From the NCBI GenBank assembly GCA_024760545.1, contig CP060501.1, positions 1-64,000 of the forward strand: a DNA stretch of 64,000 nt, written 5' to 3'. The position numbers and the translations under genes were made by a program. The stretch is from Nitrospira sp. (GTDB lineage Bacteria > Nitrospirota > Nitrospiria > Nitrospirales > Nitrospiraceae). The first letter of the stretch is position 1; each line of letters opens with the position of its first letter. Positions 52,774-61,857 of the stretch are shown here, piece after piece. The notes beneath the pieces are model-generated. The model did no database searches, was not told where the DNA came from, and saw nothing but the letters and a program-made list of their open reading frames with translations.

Positions 52774-53562
52774 TCATGGTTTGGCTGCCAGGGCTTGATG
52801 AATCATGTCGTACAACTGATCTACCGCGGCTTCTTTCGTGAGGAGGGCCGACGCGCCTGCCTGAGTCATCGCTGCGTAGTTGTCGTGACCCGCGTTCACC
52901 GACAATCCAAGAACGATCGTCTGGGGATATCGCGATTTGATAACTGCGGTGGCATCGACCCCATTCATTTTCGGCATATTCAGGTCCATGACGACAACCG
53001 AAGGCCGTAAGTGTTCGACATAATCAAGCGATTCCTGCCCGTCGGCCGCCTCACCCACCACTTCGATATCGGAATAGCCCTCCAAAAGGCTGCGTAAACC
53101 TTGCCGCACCATCGAGTGATCGTCCACCAACAAAACACGGATGGGTGGCTTCTGATGGGGCACGTCAGTGCTAAATTCAGAACTGCTCGGTGGTGTGGCA
53201 AGCTGAGTGTCTGAGGCCGTCGTGCTTGGCTCGTCGCCGGGTGTTAAGCGCGCATCACTATTGCCTGGGGCAAGCACCGGCCCATACAGGTCATGACTTG
53301 GTGTGATCAGGGATACCGTCGCGCGATCTGTCGGCGGCTGTAGTTCAACGACCAAGGACCGTGTGTAGTTCAGCGCTTGTATCAGAGCCTGATCGAGATC
53401 ATTCAGAAGCCCTGCAGCCTTCTTGTCAGGCACCAACGGCGCAGCCTGGCGGAGCTGCATGCGCATCACAATGAGCGATTGAGTCAACTGGTCATGCGGA
53501 GCAGGAATCCGATCCTGTGATTGCACATGTTCCCTGGTTTTGATAGTCACAACTTGTTCCAA
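52774..53562 (-). CDS. Response regulator with a relic histidine-kinase dimerisation domain
   Basis: 262 residues. The first 75 match the HisKA_3 helices of the hybrid kinase at 23687-26170: phospho-His position His23 in PHDQLTQSL and ALNYTRSLVVELQPP aligned with ALSYTRTLVSELSPP. The HATPase domain is gone, replaced by a 60-residue low-complexity linker. A NarL-type receiver follows (141-262, Asp193 in VVMDLNMPKMNG) and there is no LuxR output. It cannot autophosphorylate unaided. It may act as a phosphotransfer/receiver module for another kinase, or be a decaying paralog. A perfect CTAG element lies 56 bp upstream. Confidence 0.8.
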   Translation of the reverse strand: MEQVVTIKTREHVQSQDRIPAPHDQLTQSLIVMRMQLRQAAPLVPDKKAAGLLNDLDQALIQALNYTRSLVVELQPPTDRATVSLITPSHDLYGPVLAPGNSDARLTPGDEPSTTASDTQLATPPSSSEFSTDVPHQKPPIRVLLVDDHSMVRQGLRSLLEGYSDIEVVGEAADGQESLDYVEHLRPSVVVMDLNMPKMNGVDATAVIKSRYPQTIVLGLSVNAGHDNYAAMTQAGASALLTKEAAVDQLYDMIHQALAAKP

Positions 53563-53617
53563 CTTTCCGCTGCCTTACCGATAACGTACATTACCGGGTT
53601 TGCTCCGGAAATAGATC

Positions 53618-53633
53618 CTAGGCAAACCCCTAG
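53618..53633 (-). promoter_or_regulatory. CTAGGG-N6-CTAG element (perfect) upstream of 53562
   Basis: Minus strand CTAG-GGGTTTGC-CTAG, 56 bp before the start at 53562. Confidence 0.55.
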
Positions 53634-53725
53634 TCAGGTGGGAGCAATCGAAAAGCGCGAAAGTCGAACAGTGTCGGCCGGAAGATAGTTCATGATGTGC
53701 GTCGCCCGTTACTCAAAAGCCGGTG

Positions 53726-55363
53726 CTACGCAAGTCGGTTCAGGCGTTCGGTCAGCCTGAGATTTTCCTGATAATCAATGGGACAATCGATCACGGCCGG
53801 CACATTCGCCTCGAGGGCTTCGCGAAGAATAGATGGTAACTCCGAGAGATCTGTGACCCGATACCCGGCTGCGCCGAAACTTTGCGCGAAGCGCACAAAG
53901 TCGGGATTAGTGAACTCGACGCTCGACGTTCGGCCATACCGTAGCTGTTGCTTCCAACGGATCACGCCGTATCCGTCGTCCCGCCATACAAGGATGACGA
54001 TCGGCAATTCGAGACGCACCGCCGTTTCCAGCTCTTGCGAATTCATCAGAAACCCTCCGTCGCCGGTGACGGCCACGATCCGACGCTGGGGGAACAGTAA
54101 TTTGGCGGCGACGGCTCCCGGCACCCCGATCCCCATGGCGGCAAACCCGTTTGAGATGATGCAGGAGTTGGGCGCGTCGCACGGGAACATGCGAGCCATC
54201 CAAAGTTTATGGGCGCCGACGTCGCATATCACGACATCATCCGGCCCAAGCGCTGCCCGCAGTTCTCGGATAAGATGTTGTGGACGAATGGGCCATGACG
54301 TAGCTTCGGAAAGTTCCGCTTCGAAACCGTCGAGGACGATTGCGCGGGCATCGCGGACCCAGGAGGGATGAAACGTTGCCAGTTTAGACCCGAGCAAGTC
54401 CAACGACAGGCGCAGATCTCCTAATACGCCGACTTCGGCAATATAATGTTCGTCCACTTCCGCGGGCGATACATCCATATGCACAATCCGCTTGTCACGA
54501 CGAGGATTCCAGAAGCAGGGCGCGTATTCTACGAAGTCATAGCCGAGGGCGAGCACGACGTCGGCCTGCTCCATCACGATCGCGGCGTAGTCTCGGATCT
54601 GAAGGCCGAGGGTATAGAGCGATAGGGGATCAGTGTCCGGCAGGACGCCCTTGGCCATGAAGGTGTGCAGAACGGGAATTTGGAGTCGTCGCGCAAACCG
54701 GCGGACTTCATCGGAGGCTCCTCCACGGATGACGCCGTTCCCTGCAAGGATTACCGGGCGCTTGGCTTCGGCGATAGTTCGAACGGCTCGCGCAACCTGG
54801 CTGGGAGCCGGCTCAGGCATGACCGGCGCTTGCACGAAGAGAGGAGCGACGGCACCGGTGTTCGCAATGTGTTCGTCGGCCACATCCTCAGGCAACTCGA
54901 GATGGGTCGGGCCCGGCTTCTCGGTTTGGGCGATCTTGAACGCTTTGCGAACTGCTTCGGGAGTGACCTCGGGTTTCGAGATGGAGGTGCTCCATTTGGT
55001 CACGGGTTTGAACATCGACATCACATCGATGTACTGATGGGATTCCTTGTGACGCCGGTTCAATGACGCCTGCCCGGTGATGGCCACCAAAGGCGCTCGA
55101 TCCAGGAACGCATCCCCGATCCCGGTCGTGAGATTCGTGGCACCTGGTCCCAGCGTTGAAAGGCAGACACCGGCCTTCCCACTGATCCGCCCATAGACAT
55201 CCGCCATGAACGCGGCCCCTTGTTCGTGCCGAGTTGCAATCACCCGGATCGACGAATCGGTGAGTGCATCCAGCAGTCCGAGGGTCTCTTCGCCAGGGAT
55301 GGTGAACAAGAACCGGACCCCTTCATTCTCGAGACACCTTACGAGTAACTCGGCCACGGTCAT
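53726..55363 (-). CDS. TPP-dependent acetolactate synthase-family enzyme
   Basis: 545 residues from the ATG at 55363 (RBS AGGAG, 6 bp); the longer frame adds no domain. N-terminal TPP domain with Glu in ATRHEQGAAFMADVYGR, central domain, and C-terminal TPP/Mg domain (GDGGFLMNSQELETAVRLELPIVILVW). It looks like the large-subunit ALS type without obvious FAD requirement, as in catabolic AlsS; no small regulatory subunit is adjacent. It would make acetolactate from pyruvate or act on a related 2-oxo acid. Divergent from glgC across a shared CTAG element. Confidence 0.88.
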   Translation of the reverse strand: MTVAELLVRCLENEGVRFLFTIPGEETLGLLDALTDSSIRVIATRHEQGAAFMADVYGRISGKAGVCLSTLGPGATNLTTGIGDAFLDRAPLVAITGQASLNRRHKESHQYIDVMSMFKPVTKWSTSISKPEVTPEAVRKAFKIAQTEKPGPTHLELPEDVADEHIANTGAVAPLFVQAPVMPEPAPSQVARAVRTIAEAKRPVILAGNGVIRGGASDEVRRFARRLQIPVLHTFMAKGVLPDTDPLSLYTLGLQIRDYAAIVMEQADVVLALGYDFVEYAPCFWNPRRDKRIVHMDVSPAEVDEHYIAEVGVLGDLRLSLDLLGSKLATFHPSWVRDARAIVLDGFEAELSEATSWPIRPQHLIRELRAALGPDDVVICDVGAHKLWMARMFPCDAPNSCIISNGFAAMGIGVPGAVAAKLLFPQRRIVAVTGDGGFLMNSQELETAVRLELPIVILVWRDDGYGVIRWKQQLRYGRTSSVEFTNPDFVRFAQSFGAAGYRVTDLSELPSILREALEANVPAVIDCPIDYQENLRLTERLNRLA

Positions 55364-55442
55364 GTAGACTCCTGAATTCTTGTTATGCGATGGCGCCAAT
55401 TCGGACTGCATCGAAGTTGCGCTTTTGTCGATTGAAATGGGA

Positions 55443-55458
55443 CTAGGGTCTAGCCTAG
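55443..55458 (+). promoter_or_regulatory. CTAGGG-N6-CTAG element (perfect) between TPP enzyme and glgC
   Basis: Plus strand CTAG-GGTCTAGC-CTAG, 105 bp before the glgC ATG and 80 bp before the divergent TPP-enzyme start. A third CTAG is embedded at 55450-55453. Confidence 0.55.
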
Positions 55459-55562
55459 TTCCCTTCCACTCCGACAGAAACCAATGACGATCTCGCCAGA
55501 TTGGCAGGCTCGGGATTCTCCCAGTATCGAATGGACGAGCGGAAGCATAGATTGAGCTCGTC

Positions 55563-56801
55563 ATGAGACAAGTCCGGACGTTGGCGATGATTATGGCGGG
55601 CGGCAAGGGCGAGCGCCTTATGCCGCTCACCTCGGTACGCACGAAGCCGGCCATTCCCTTTGGAGGTAAGTATCGAATCATCGACTTTGTCCTCAGCAAC
55701 ATGCTCAATTCCGGCATTACCGCAAACTATGTGCTTGTCCAATATCGTTCGCAATCGCTGATCGAACATCTCCGCGAGTCCTGGCGCATCGCCGGACGGA
55801 TCAGAGATCATTTTATTACCGTTGTGCCTCCTCAGATGCGCGCGCGCGGAGGATGGTACGAGGGCACTGCCGATGCGGTGTATCACAATCTCAACTTGAT
55901 CGCGGACTTTCGGCCCGATGTGGTGGCGGTATTCGGGGCCGACCATATCTATCGGATGGATGTTTCGCAAATGATCCAATTTCATCGGGACTGCGGAGCG
56001 GAGGTGACGGTGGCGGCGTTGCCCGTGCCTATCGGACAAGCGTCCCAATTCGGCATCATCGAGGTCGATGCGAATAACCGAATGATCGGATTCGAGGAGA
56101 AACCCCATCGTGCGAAGCCTCTTTCGGGGCAACCGACGATGGCGCTGTCCTCGATGGGCAACTATATTTTCGACACGTCGGTTTTGTTGCGCACACTCGA
56201 ACGAGATGCCGCCCAGTCCGGAGGCCACGACTTCGGCCGGAATATCATTCCCGACCTCATCGGACGCCAAAAAGTCTATGTCTATGACTTTCTGCGGAAT
56301 GAGGTGCCGGGACTTCGGTCCTACGAAGAAAAAGGGTATTGGCGTGATGTCGGAACCATCGATGCCTACTGGCAGGCGAATATGGACCTCTTGGGGCAAA
56401 CGCCGCGGTTTGATTTGCGGAACAAAGAGTGGCCGATTCTCGCTGCGGGATATGACGGACCGTCCGCGTCGGTGGTGCAAACCCGTGCCGACGAATCAAT
56501 GATCGGAGAAGGAAGCCAAATCGTGGATGCCCAGATCAAACGGTCGGTCATTGGACGTGGGGTCCGCATTGAGCCCGGAGCATTCTTGGACGAATGCGTC
56601 ATCATGGACGGGGTCCATATCGGAGCGCAGGTACGGCTGTCCCGGGTGATTGCGGATCGCTTCAGCAGCATCCCTGCCGAAAGCGATATCGATCATCGCG
56701 AGGCATCTCACGTTCCGGGTTGTCATGTTTCCCCGACAGGCCTCGTCGTCATTCCGCGCAACACAACCGTATCGGCAAGAGCGATGCAGCCTCTCGCATG
56801 A
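55563..56801 (+). CDS. glgC: Glucose-1-phosphate adenylyltransferase
   Basis: 412 residues. N-terminal nucleotidyltransferase with LAMIMAGGKGERLMPLTSVRTKPAIPFGGKYRIIDFVLSN and the AVFGADHIYRMD Mg-site; C-terminal left-handed beta helix. It makes ADP-glucose for glycogen synthase and possibly for TreT. It sits 13 bp before treY, so both genes are probably co-transcribed: glycogen entry and trehalose exit under one promoter. The CTAG element upstream is shared with the divergent TPP enzyme gene. Confidence 0.95.
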   Translation: MRQVRTLAMIMAGGKGERLMPLTSVRTKPAIPFGGKYRIIDFVLSNMLNSGITANYVLVQYRSQSLIEHLRESWRIAGRIRDHFITVVPPQMRARGGWYEGTADAVYHNLNLIADFRPDVVAVFGADHIYRMDVSQMIQFHRDCGAEVTVAALPVPIGQASQFGIIEVDANNRMIGFEEKPHRAKPLSGQPTMALSSMGNYIFDTSVLLRTLERDAAQSGGHDFGRNIIPDLIGRQKVYVYDFLRNEVPGLRSYEEKGYWRDVGTIDAYWQANMDLLGQTPRFDLRNKEWPILAAGYDGPSASVVQTRADESMIGEGSQIVDAQIKRSVIGRGVRIEPGAFLDECVIMDGVHIGAQVRLSRVIADRFSSIPAESDIDHREASHVPGCHVSPTGLVVIPRNTTVSARAMQPLA

Positions 56802-56814
56802 CACGACGAGGGTC

Positions 56815-59721
56815 ATGATGCCAGACCTTCCCGTGCTCGCCACGTACCGACTTCAACTCAACGGAGAATTCGGATTCCGGCACGCCCGATCCGTGACGTC
56901 ATACCTGAACGATCTAGGGATTACCCATTGCTACAGTTCCTCATTACTGGCCGCCGTGCCCGGCAGCACGCACGGGTATGACATCATCGATCCGTCGCGC
57001 TTGAATCCCGAACTTGGGACTGAGGAGGATTTTCGTAACTGGAGCGTAGATCTCCGAGCGCTGGGCATGGGACTGATCCTGGACGTCGTGCCGAATCATA
57101 TGGGTATCGCCCAAGCGTTGAATCGAAGATGGTACGACGTGCTGGAAAATGGGCCGGCGTCCCGTCATGCGCGCGTGTTCGATATCGATTGGCACCCGCT
57201 CAAAAAAGAGCTCAAGAATAAGGTTCTGCTGCCCATCCTACCGGACCAATATGGAAAGGTGCTTGAGCGGGAGCACATTACGTTAGCCTATGACGATGAA
57301 CACCTGGTGGTCCGATGTGGTGCATGCCGTCTGCCCTTGGCGCCCCGGACATGGGGGAAGGTGCTGGCATACAGGCTCGATCAGTGGGTGCAGGAGCATA
57401 GCCAAACCGACCATGGCGAGGCGGTCATGGAGTTGCAGAGCATTTTGACGGCTATTCGCAATCTTCCGGGAATCGATGACACCAGCGAGCCGAAGCTTGA
57501 AGAGCGTGAACGCGAGACAGGGGTTATCCGTAAACGTCTGGCCACCTTGATGCGGGATAGTCCGGTTGTCACCGCATTTGTAGGGGAAAACATCCGCCTC
57601 TTCAATGGCACGCGGGGAATACCCCAGAGCTTTGACTTGCTCGATGAACTGTTGAATGAACAGGCCTACCGATTGGCTTCGTGGGAAGTCGCATCCGAGG
57701 AAATCAACTATCGGCGGTTCTTCGACATCAACGAGTTGGCCGCCATTCGCATGGAAGAAGCCTCGGTCTTCCATGATTCGCATCAGATGGTGTTTCAGCT
57801 CCTACGGGATGGAATCGTGGTTGGCCTGCGCATCGACCATGTCGATGGGCTCTATGATCCACAGGTGTATTTGGAGCAGCTCCAATCCTGGGCCCGCCGC
57901 GAATGGGGGCACGAGGCGACGCACCTTCCGCTCTTTATCGTCGTCGAAAAGATCCTGGCGAATGATGAAACGCTGTCCGAGGCTTGGCCTGTGGAGGGCA
58001 CGACCGGATACGAGTTTCTCAATACCATCAATGGCCTGTTCATCAACCAGGCGCATGAGCGGGCGTTCACCGACCTCTATCACCGGATGACCGGGCGGCG
58101 GCAAAGTTACGCCGAAATGGCCTATGAAGCGAAACAGCTGATCATGCGGGCTTCCATGGCGAGCGAGGTCAACGTCCTCGGCCATCAGCTCAACGTAATC
58201 TCGGAGCGGGATCGAGGATCGAGAGACTTCACGCTTAACAGTTTGACGAACGCGATCCGGGAAATCATCGCCAGCTTCCCGGTCTATCGCACCTATGTGA
58301 GGGAAGGAGCCCAGCCGGTGAGCGAGCGGGATCGGGTATGCATCCAGAAGGCCGTGGCTCACGCCAAACGCCGCAATCCCGTTAGCGGAAGCGAGGTATT
58401 CGACTTCATTCGCGAGTTGCTGCTGAAGCAGCATGACCTCTGCGTGCGGGACAGCGACGAAGTCACGCGTTTCATCATGAAATTTCAGCAGGCGACCAGC
58501 CCGGTGACGGCCAAAGGCATCGAAGACACGGCGTTCTATCGTTACAATCGCTTTCTATCGCTCAATGAGGTCGGAGGCGAGCCGCAGCAATTCGGTCTTT
58601 CTCCGGACCACTTCCATCGCCGAATGACCGAGCGACACGCCAGATGGCCCAAGGCACTGTCCGCCACGGCCACGCATGACACGAAGCGGGGCGAGGATGC
58701 CCGAGCACGGCTGAATGTCCTGTCGGAAATTCCGGACCAATGGAAAGCGAAAGTGAACCGGTGGGCAAAATGGAATGCCAGGCATCGCATCGAAGTCGAC
58801 GGCGAGGCAGTCCCGGATGCCAACGACGAATATCTGTTCTATCAAACCTGCATGGGAGTGTGGCCGCCCGGTGAAATGACGGAGCATGAGCACGGTGATC
58901 TGTGTCGCCGGATCGAACAGTACATGGAGAAGGCCACACGTGAAGCAAAAGTCCACACGAGCTGGGTCAATCCGAATAAGGCCTACGAGGAGGGCGTGCG
59001 CCGATTTGTACAAACCGTATTGTCCCCCGGCCACACCAACAAATTTCTCCCTGATTTTCTCGGATTCAAAGAGCAGGTGACGCGCGCGGGGTTCATCAAT
59101 TCGCTTGCGCAAACGACGATCAAGCTGGCCGCACCCGGCACTCCGGATTTTTACCAAGGAAGTGAACTTTGGGATTGGAATCTGGTCGATCCGGACAATC
59201 GACGACCCGTCGACTATGCGCTTCGAGGAAAATTGCTGGAGGAGCTGCATGCCATCCGATTCCGGAACGACCGTGCGGAATTGGTACGCGGACTCATGGA
59301 TCATGCCAATGACGGCCGCATCAAGCTGTACCTGATCTTGATGGGTCTTCATTGCCGGCGGATACATCCTGAGGTGTTTGTGCATGGTCGATATGTCCCG
59401 CTCGAGTCAGAAGGGCCTGCTGCAAATCATCTCGTGGCGTTTGTGCGTCATCATGGAATGAAGATGGTGATGGCGGTGGTGCCGCGGCTCAACTCTATGC
59501 GGCTGGCTGAATCAGCCGATTCGGTATGGGGTGAAACCTGCATCGTCATGCCTCCGGAGTGGAGACCCCAGCAGCTCCAGGAACTTCTCAGCGGTCGTTC
59601 GATTGATTCCGTGCGCAAGGGAGACCGCTTCGTGGTGCGTGCCGCGGATCTATTCGCTGTCTGTCCTGTAGGGTTACTGGAGGGGGATCTACCGGAACCA
59701 TCCCAATTGGGCTCGCAGTAA
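56815..59721 (+). CDS. treY: Malto-oligosyltrehalose synthase
   Basis: 968 residues from the ATG at 56815 (an ATG at 56818 follows). The start is set by the beginning of the family, VLATYRLQLNGEFGFRHARSVTSYLNDLGITHCYSSSL. GH13 barrel motifs: DVVPNHMG, GLRIDHVDGLYDP, VVEKIL, TATHDTKRGED. It converts the reducing end of maltodextrin to a trehalosyl end, the substrate of TreZ (7727-9685). It is 13 bp after glgC. treY and treZ, usually adjacent, are separated by about 47 kb here. Confidence 0.95.
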   Translation: MMPDLPVLATYRLQLNGEFGFRHARSVTSYLNDLGITHCYSSSLLAAVPGSTHGYDIIDPSRLNPELGTEEDFRNWSVDLRALGMGLILDVVPNHMGIAQALNRRWYDVLENGPASRHARVFDIDWHPLKKELKNKVLLPILPDQYGKVLEREHITLAYDDEHLVVRCGACRLPLAPRTWGKVLAYRLDQWVQEHSQTDHGEAVMELQSILTAIRNLPGIDDTSEPKLEERERETGVIRKRLATLMRDSPVVTAFVGENIRLFNGTRGIPQSFDLLDELLNEQAYRLASWEVASEEINYRRFFDINELAAIRMEEASVFHDSHQMVFQLLRDGIVVGLRIDHVDGLYDPQVYLEQLQSWARREWGHEATHLPLFIVVEKILANDETLSEAWPVEGTTGYEFLNTINGLFINQAHERAFTDLYHRMTGRRQSYAEMAYEAKQLIMRASMASEVNVLGHQLNVISERDRGSRDFTLNSLTNAIREIIASFPVYRTYVREGAQPVSERDRVCIQKAVAHAKRRNPVSGSEVFDFIRELLLKQHDLCVRDSDEVTRFIMKFQQATSPVTAKGIEDTAFYRYNRFLSLNEVGGEPQQFGLSPDHFHRRMTERHARWPKALSATATHDTKRGEDARARLNVLSEIPDQWKAKVNRWAKWNARHRIEVDGEAVPDANDEYLFYQTCMGVWPPGEMTEHEHGDLCRRIEQYMEKATREAKVHTSWVNPNKAYEEGVRRFVQTVLSPGHTNKFLPDFLGFKEQVTRAGFINSLAQTTIKLAAPGTPDFYQGSELWDWNLVDPDNRRPVDYALRGKLLEELHAIRFRNDRAELVRGLMDHANDGRIKLYLILMGLHCRRIHPEVFVHGRYVPLESEGPAANHLVAFVRHHGMKMVMAVVPRLNSMRLAESADSVWGETCIVMPPEWRPQQLQELLSGRSIDSVRKGDRFVVRAADLFAVCPVGLLEGDLPEPSQLGSQ

Positions 59722-59730
59722 CGCCATATG

Positions 59731-59746
59731 CTAGGGCGTTACCGAG
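59731..59746 (+). promoter_or_regulatory. CTAGGG-N6-CGAG element upstream of the small membrane-protein gene
   Basis: Plus strand CTAG-GGCGTTAC-CGAG, 57 bp before the GTG at 59804. One mismatch in the second half. Confidence 0.4.
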
Positions 59747-59803
59747 TGGCCCTTCTGAACGGACTTGCTAGAGTCATTGCCATATGAGGAGTTGGAGGTA
59801 CAC

Positions 59804-60226
59804 GTGACGGCTCAAGAAGAGACGCGCTCGTCGAGGAACGGACTGTTCGGACTTCTCATGGGTCTGGTGGGAGATGTGCGGACTTTGATCCGTCAAGAAC
59901 TTCAGCTCATGCGGGATGAGTTCCATGCGGAGACCAAAAAGGCTTGCCAGGCGGCAGTTTCGATCGGGGTTGGAATAGGCTTGACCCTCATCGGCGGTAT
60001 ATTCGCGCTCATTATGATCGTTCATATGCTGCATCAATTCGCCAATCTTCCATTGTGGGCCTGCTATGGAGCGATCGGGATCGTCCTCTTAGCCGTCGGC
60101 GCGCTGCTTCTGGTCAATGCCACGCAAGCATTACAGAATTTCAATTTAATTCCGCGCCGAACCCTCCATTCACTGAAGGAAGACGCTCAATGTATCAAAG
60201 ATCACATACCGTCGAACAAGATCTAA
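59804..60226 (+). CDS. Phage-holin-like family (DUF1469) membrane protein
   Basis: 140 residues from a GTG start at 59804 (RBS GGAGG); the open frame begins earlier at a weak TTG. An amphipathic N-terminal helix (GLVGDVRTLIRQELQLMRDEFHAE) is followed by two membrane helices (VGIGLTLIGGIFALIMIVHML and IGIVLLAVGALLLVNA), the layout of holin superfamily III/DUF1469 proteins. Despite the name, these are usually not lysis proteins. The next gene overlaps it by 37 bp. Confidence 0.8.
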   Translation: MTAQEETRSSRNGLFGLLMGLVGDVRTLIRQELQLMRDEFHAETKKACQAAVSIGVGIGLTLIGGIFALIMIVHMLHQFANLPLWACYGAIGIVLLAVGALLLVNATQALQNFNLIPRRTLHSLKEDAQCIKDHIPSNKI

Positions 60227-60786
60227 AGGACATCGCCCAAACACGCCTCGAGATCAGCCGTAAAATGCATTTGCTCGACGAGGAAATACGGGCGCAGCTC
60301 CAGGGGATAAAAGTGACGTCGTCCGGTATCGCGGCGATCGCTGCAGAAATTGCCAAGGACGTCGGATATACGACTGCGAGAATGTTGAATCCTGCGCGGC
60401 AGCTGGATAGGCGGCCTTTGGCTGTCCTCGCAGGAGTGGTTCTGTTCGGTTATGCCATCAGCATGTTGGAGAAGAGATTGCGGAGGCCGAAAGTCTATCC
60501 CTACTATCCTCCGGAAACGCAGGGAGTACCGATTATGCCCTCGGAATCGAAAGAGGGTGAAAAGGTGAAATCCGGCGTCTATCCGTATTTCCCGGAGCGT
60601 AGGGGCCGGTCTTCATTTCCAGCAGACGCCTGGGATGAAATCAAGAATAGTTTGCAAACCGAGATCCGGCACTCACAAAAAGCCGTCATGTACAGTCTTC
60701 GTGCATTTGCTCGGAATGCGGCCAAACAGATCGTCCCGGCGCTCCTCGGCTCTCTGCAGCCGAGGTCTCGAATATCCCGCCGATAG
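60190..60786 (+). CDS. DUF3618-like membrane-associated protein
   Basis: 198 residues, starting at the ATG 60190 inside the preceding gene. N-terminal helix pair (VEQDLKDIAQTRLEISRKMHLLDEEI) like DUF3618, a central hydrophobic stretch (RPLAVLAGVVLFGYAISML), then proline/tyrosine-rich and basic segments. Function unknown. Order holin-like, DUF3618-like, ku with overlap and a 13-bp gap suggests co-transcription. Confidence 0.65.
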   Translation: MYQRSHTVEQDLKDIAQTRLEISRKMHLLDEEIRAQLQGIKVTSSGIAAIAAEIAKDVGYTTARMLNPARQLDRRPLAVLAGVVLFGYAISMLEKRLRRPKVYPYYPPETQGVPIMPSESKEGEKVKSGVYPYFPERRGRSSFPADAWDEIKNSLQTEIRHSQKAVMYSLRAFARNAAKQIVPALLGSLQPRSRISRR

Positions 60787-60799
60787 GTCAGCGAGGCAC

Positions 60800-61681
60800 A
60801 TGATGTCACGAGTTCTGTGGAAAGGCGCGATCAGTTTTGGACTGGTCCATATTCCCGTCGGGCTGTACTCAGCCGAACAGCGGAACAGCTTCGACCTGAC
60901 CTTGTTGGATCGCCGCGATATGAAACCTGTCGGATTCAAGCGATACAACAAAGAGACGGAAGAGGAAGTGCCCTGGGATCAAATCGTGAAAGGCTATGAG
61001 TATGAAAAGGACCGGTATGTCGTGCTGACGGATGAAGATTTTCGACGGGCCAACATCGAGGCCACGCAGACGGTGGACATTTTGCGCTTTGTCGACGAAC
61101 AAGAGATCGCTCCGATGTACTTCGAGACGCCCTACTACTTGGCGCCCGAACGGCGCGGAGAAAAAGGCTACGCTCTCCTGCGGCAAACGTTGAAACAGAC
61201 ACGCAAGGTCGGGATCGCCAATGTCGTGATCCGTACGCGCCAATACGTGGCGGCGCTGCTTCCGGTGGACGACATGATCGTGCTGAATACGCTTCGCTAT
61301 GCCAATGAGGTTAAGCCGGCCGAGAAATTGGACGAGCTGCCGAAAAGTCTCAAAACCGTCGGAGTGACGTCCAGAGAAACCGACATGGCCATGAAACTCG
61401 TCGAAGAAATGACGGGAGATTGGAATCCAAGAGACTATCACGATAGCTATCATGAAGACCTGCTCAAGCTGATCGACAAGCGGATCAAGGCAGGACAGAC
61501 CGAAGTCATCACCGCTACGGAGGGCGAAGAAACAGAGGAAGAGCCGAAGCGCGGAGACGTCGTGGATTTGATGGCGTTGCTCAAACGAAGCGTACAGAAT
61601 AAAGCGAAAGGACGTGAGTCTTCCTCCGGTCATCAACGAGCAAGGCCGCACACGGTTCGACCTCGACGTAAGACGGCCTAA
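60800..61681 (+). CDS. ku: Ku DNA end-binding protein
   Basis: 293 residues from the ATG at 60800. MSRVLWKGAISFGLVHIPVGLYSAE is the Ku signature start, followed by the beta-barrel bridge (VGFKRYNKETEEEVPWDQIVKGYEYEKDRYVVLTDEDF) and a basic C-terminus (HQRARPHTVRPRRKTA) seen in extended bacterial Ku proteins. It homodimerises on DNA ends and recruits LigD (31064-33715) for NHEJ. It follows two small membrane-protein genes; being in that transcript is unusual. Confidence 0.95.
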   Translation: MMSRVLWKGAISFGLVHIPVGLYSAEQRNSFDLTLLDRRDMKPVGFKRYNKETEEEVPWDQIVKGYEYEKDRYVVLTDEDFRRANIEATQTVDILRFVDEQEIAPMYFETPYYLAPERRGEKGYALLRQTLKQTRKVGIANVVIRTRQYVAALLPVDDMIVLNTLRYANEVKPAEKLDELPKSLKTVGVTSRETDMAMKLVEEMTGDWNPRDYHDSYHEDLLKLIDKRIKAGQTEVITATEGEETEEEPKRGDVVDLMALLKRSVQNKAKGRESSSGHQRARPHTVRPRRKTA

Positions 61682-61857
61682 GACGCCCATCCGCTCCATC
61701 AGGATCTCATCATTGAGGTCTTTGGGGAGTAGCCCGTAGCCCAAACCTCTCCTTTTCAACGGAACTCACTTAGGAACTGCGTGTTCTTCCGCATCGAGAT
61801 GTGAAGATCCCTGGGCGATGATAGGAAGACGCCCACTTCCACACAGAGAACTCTGCC

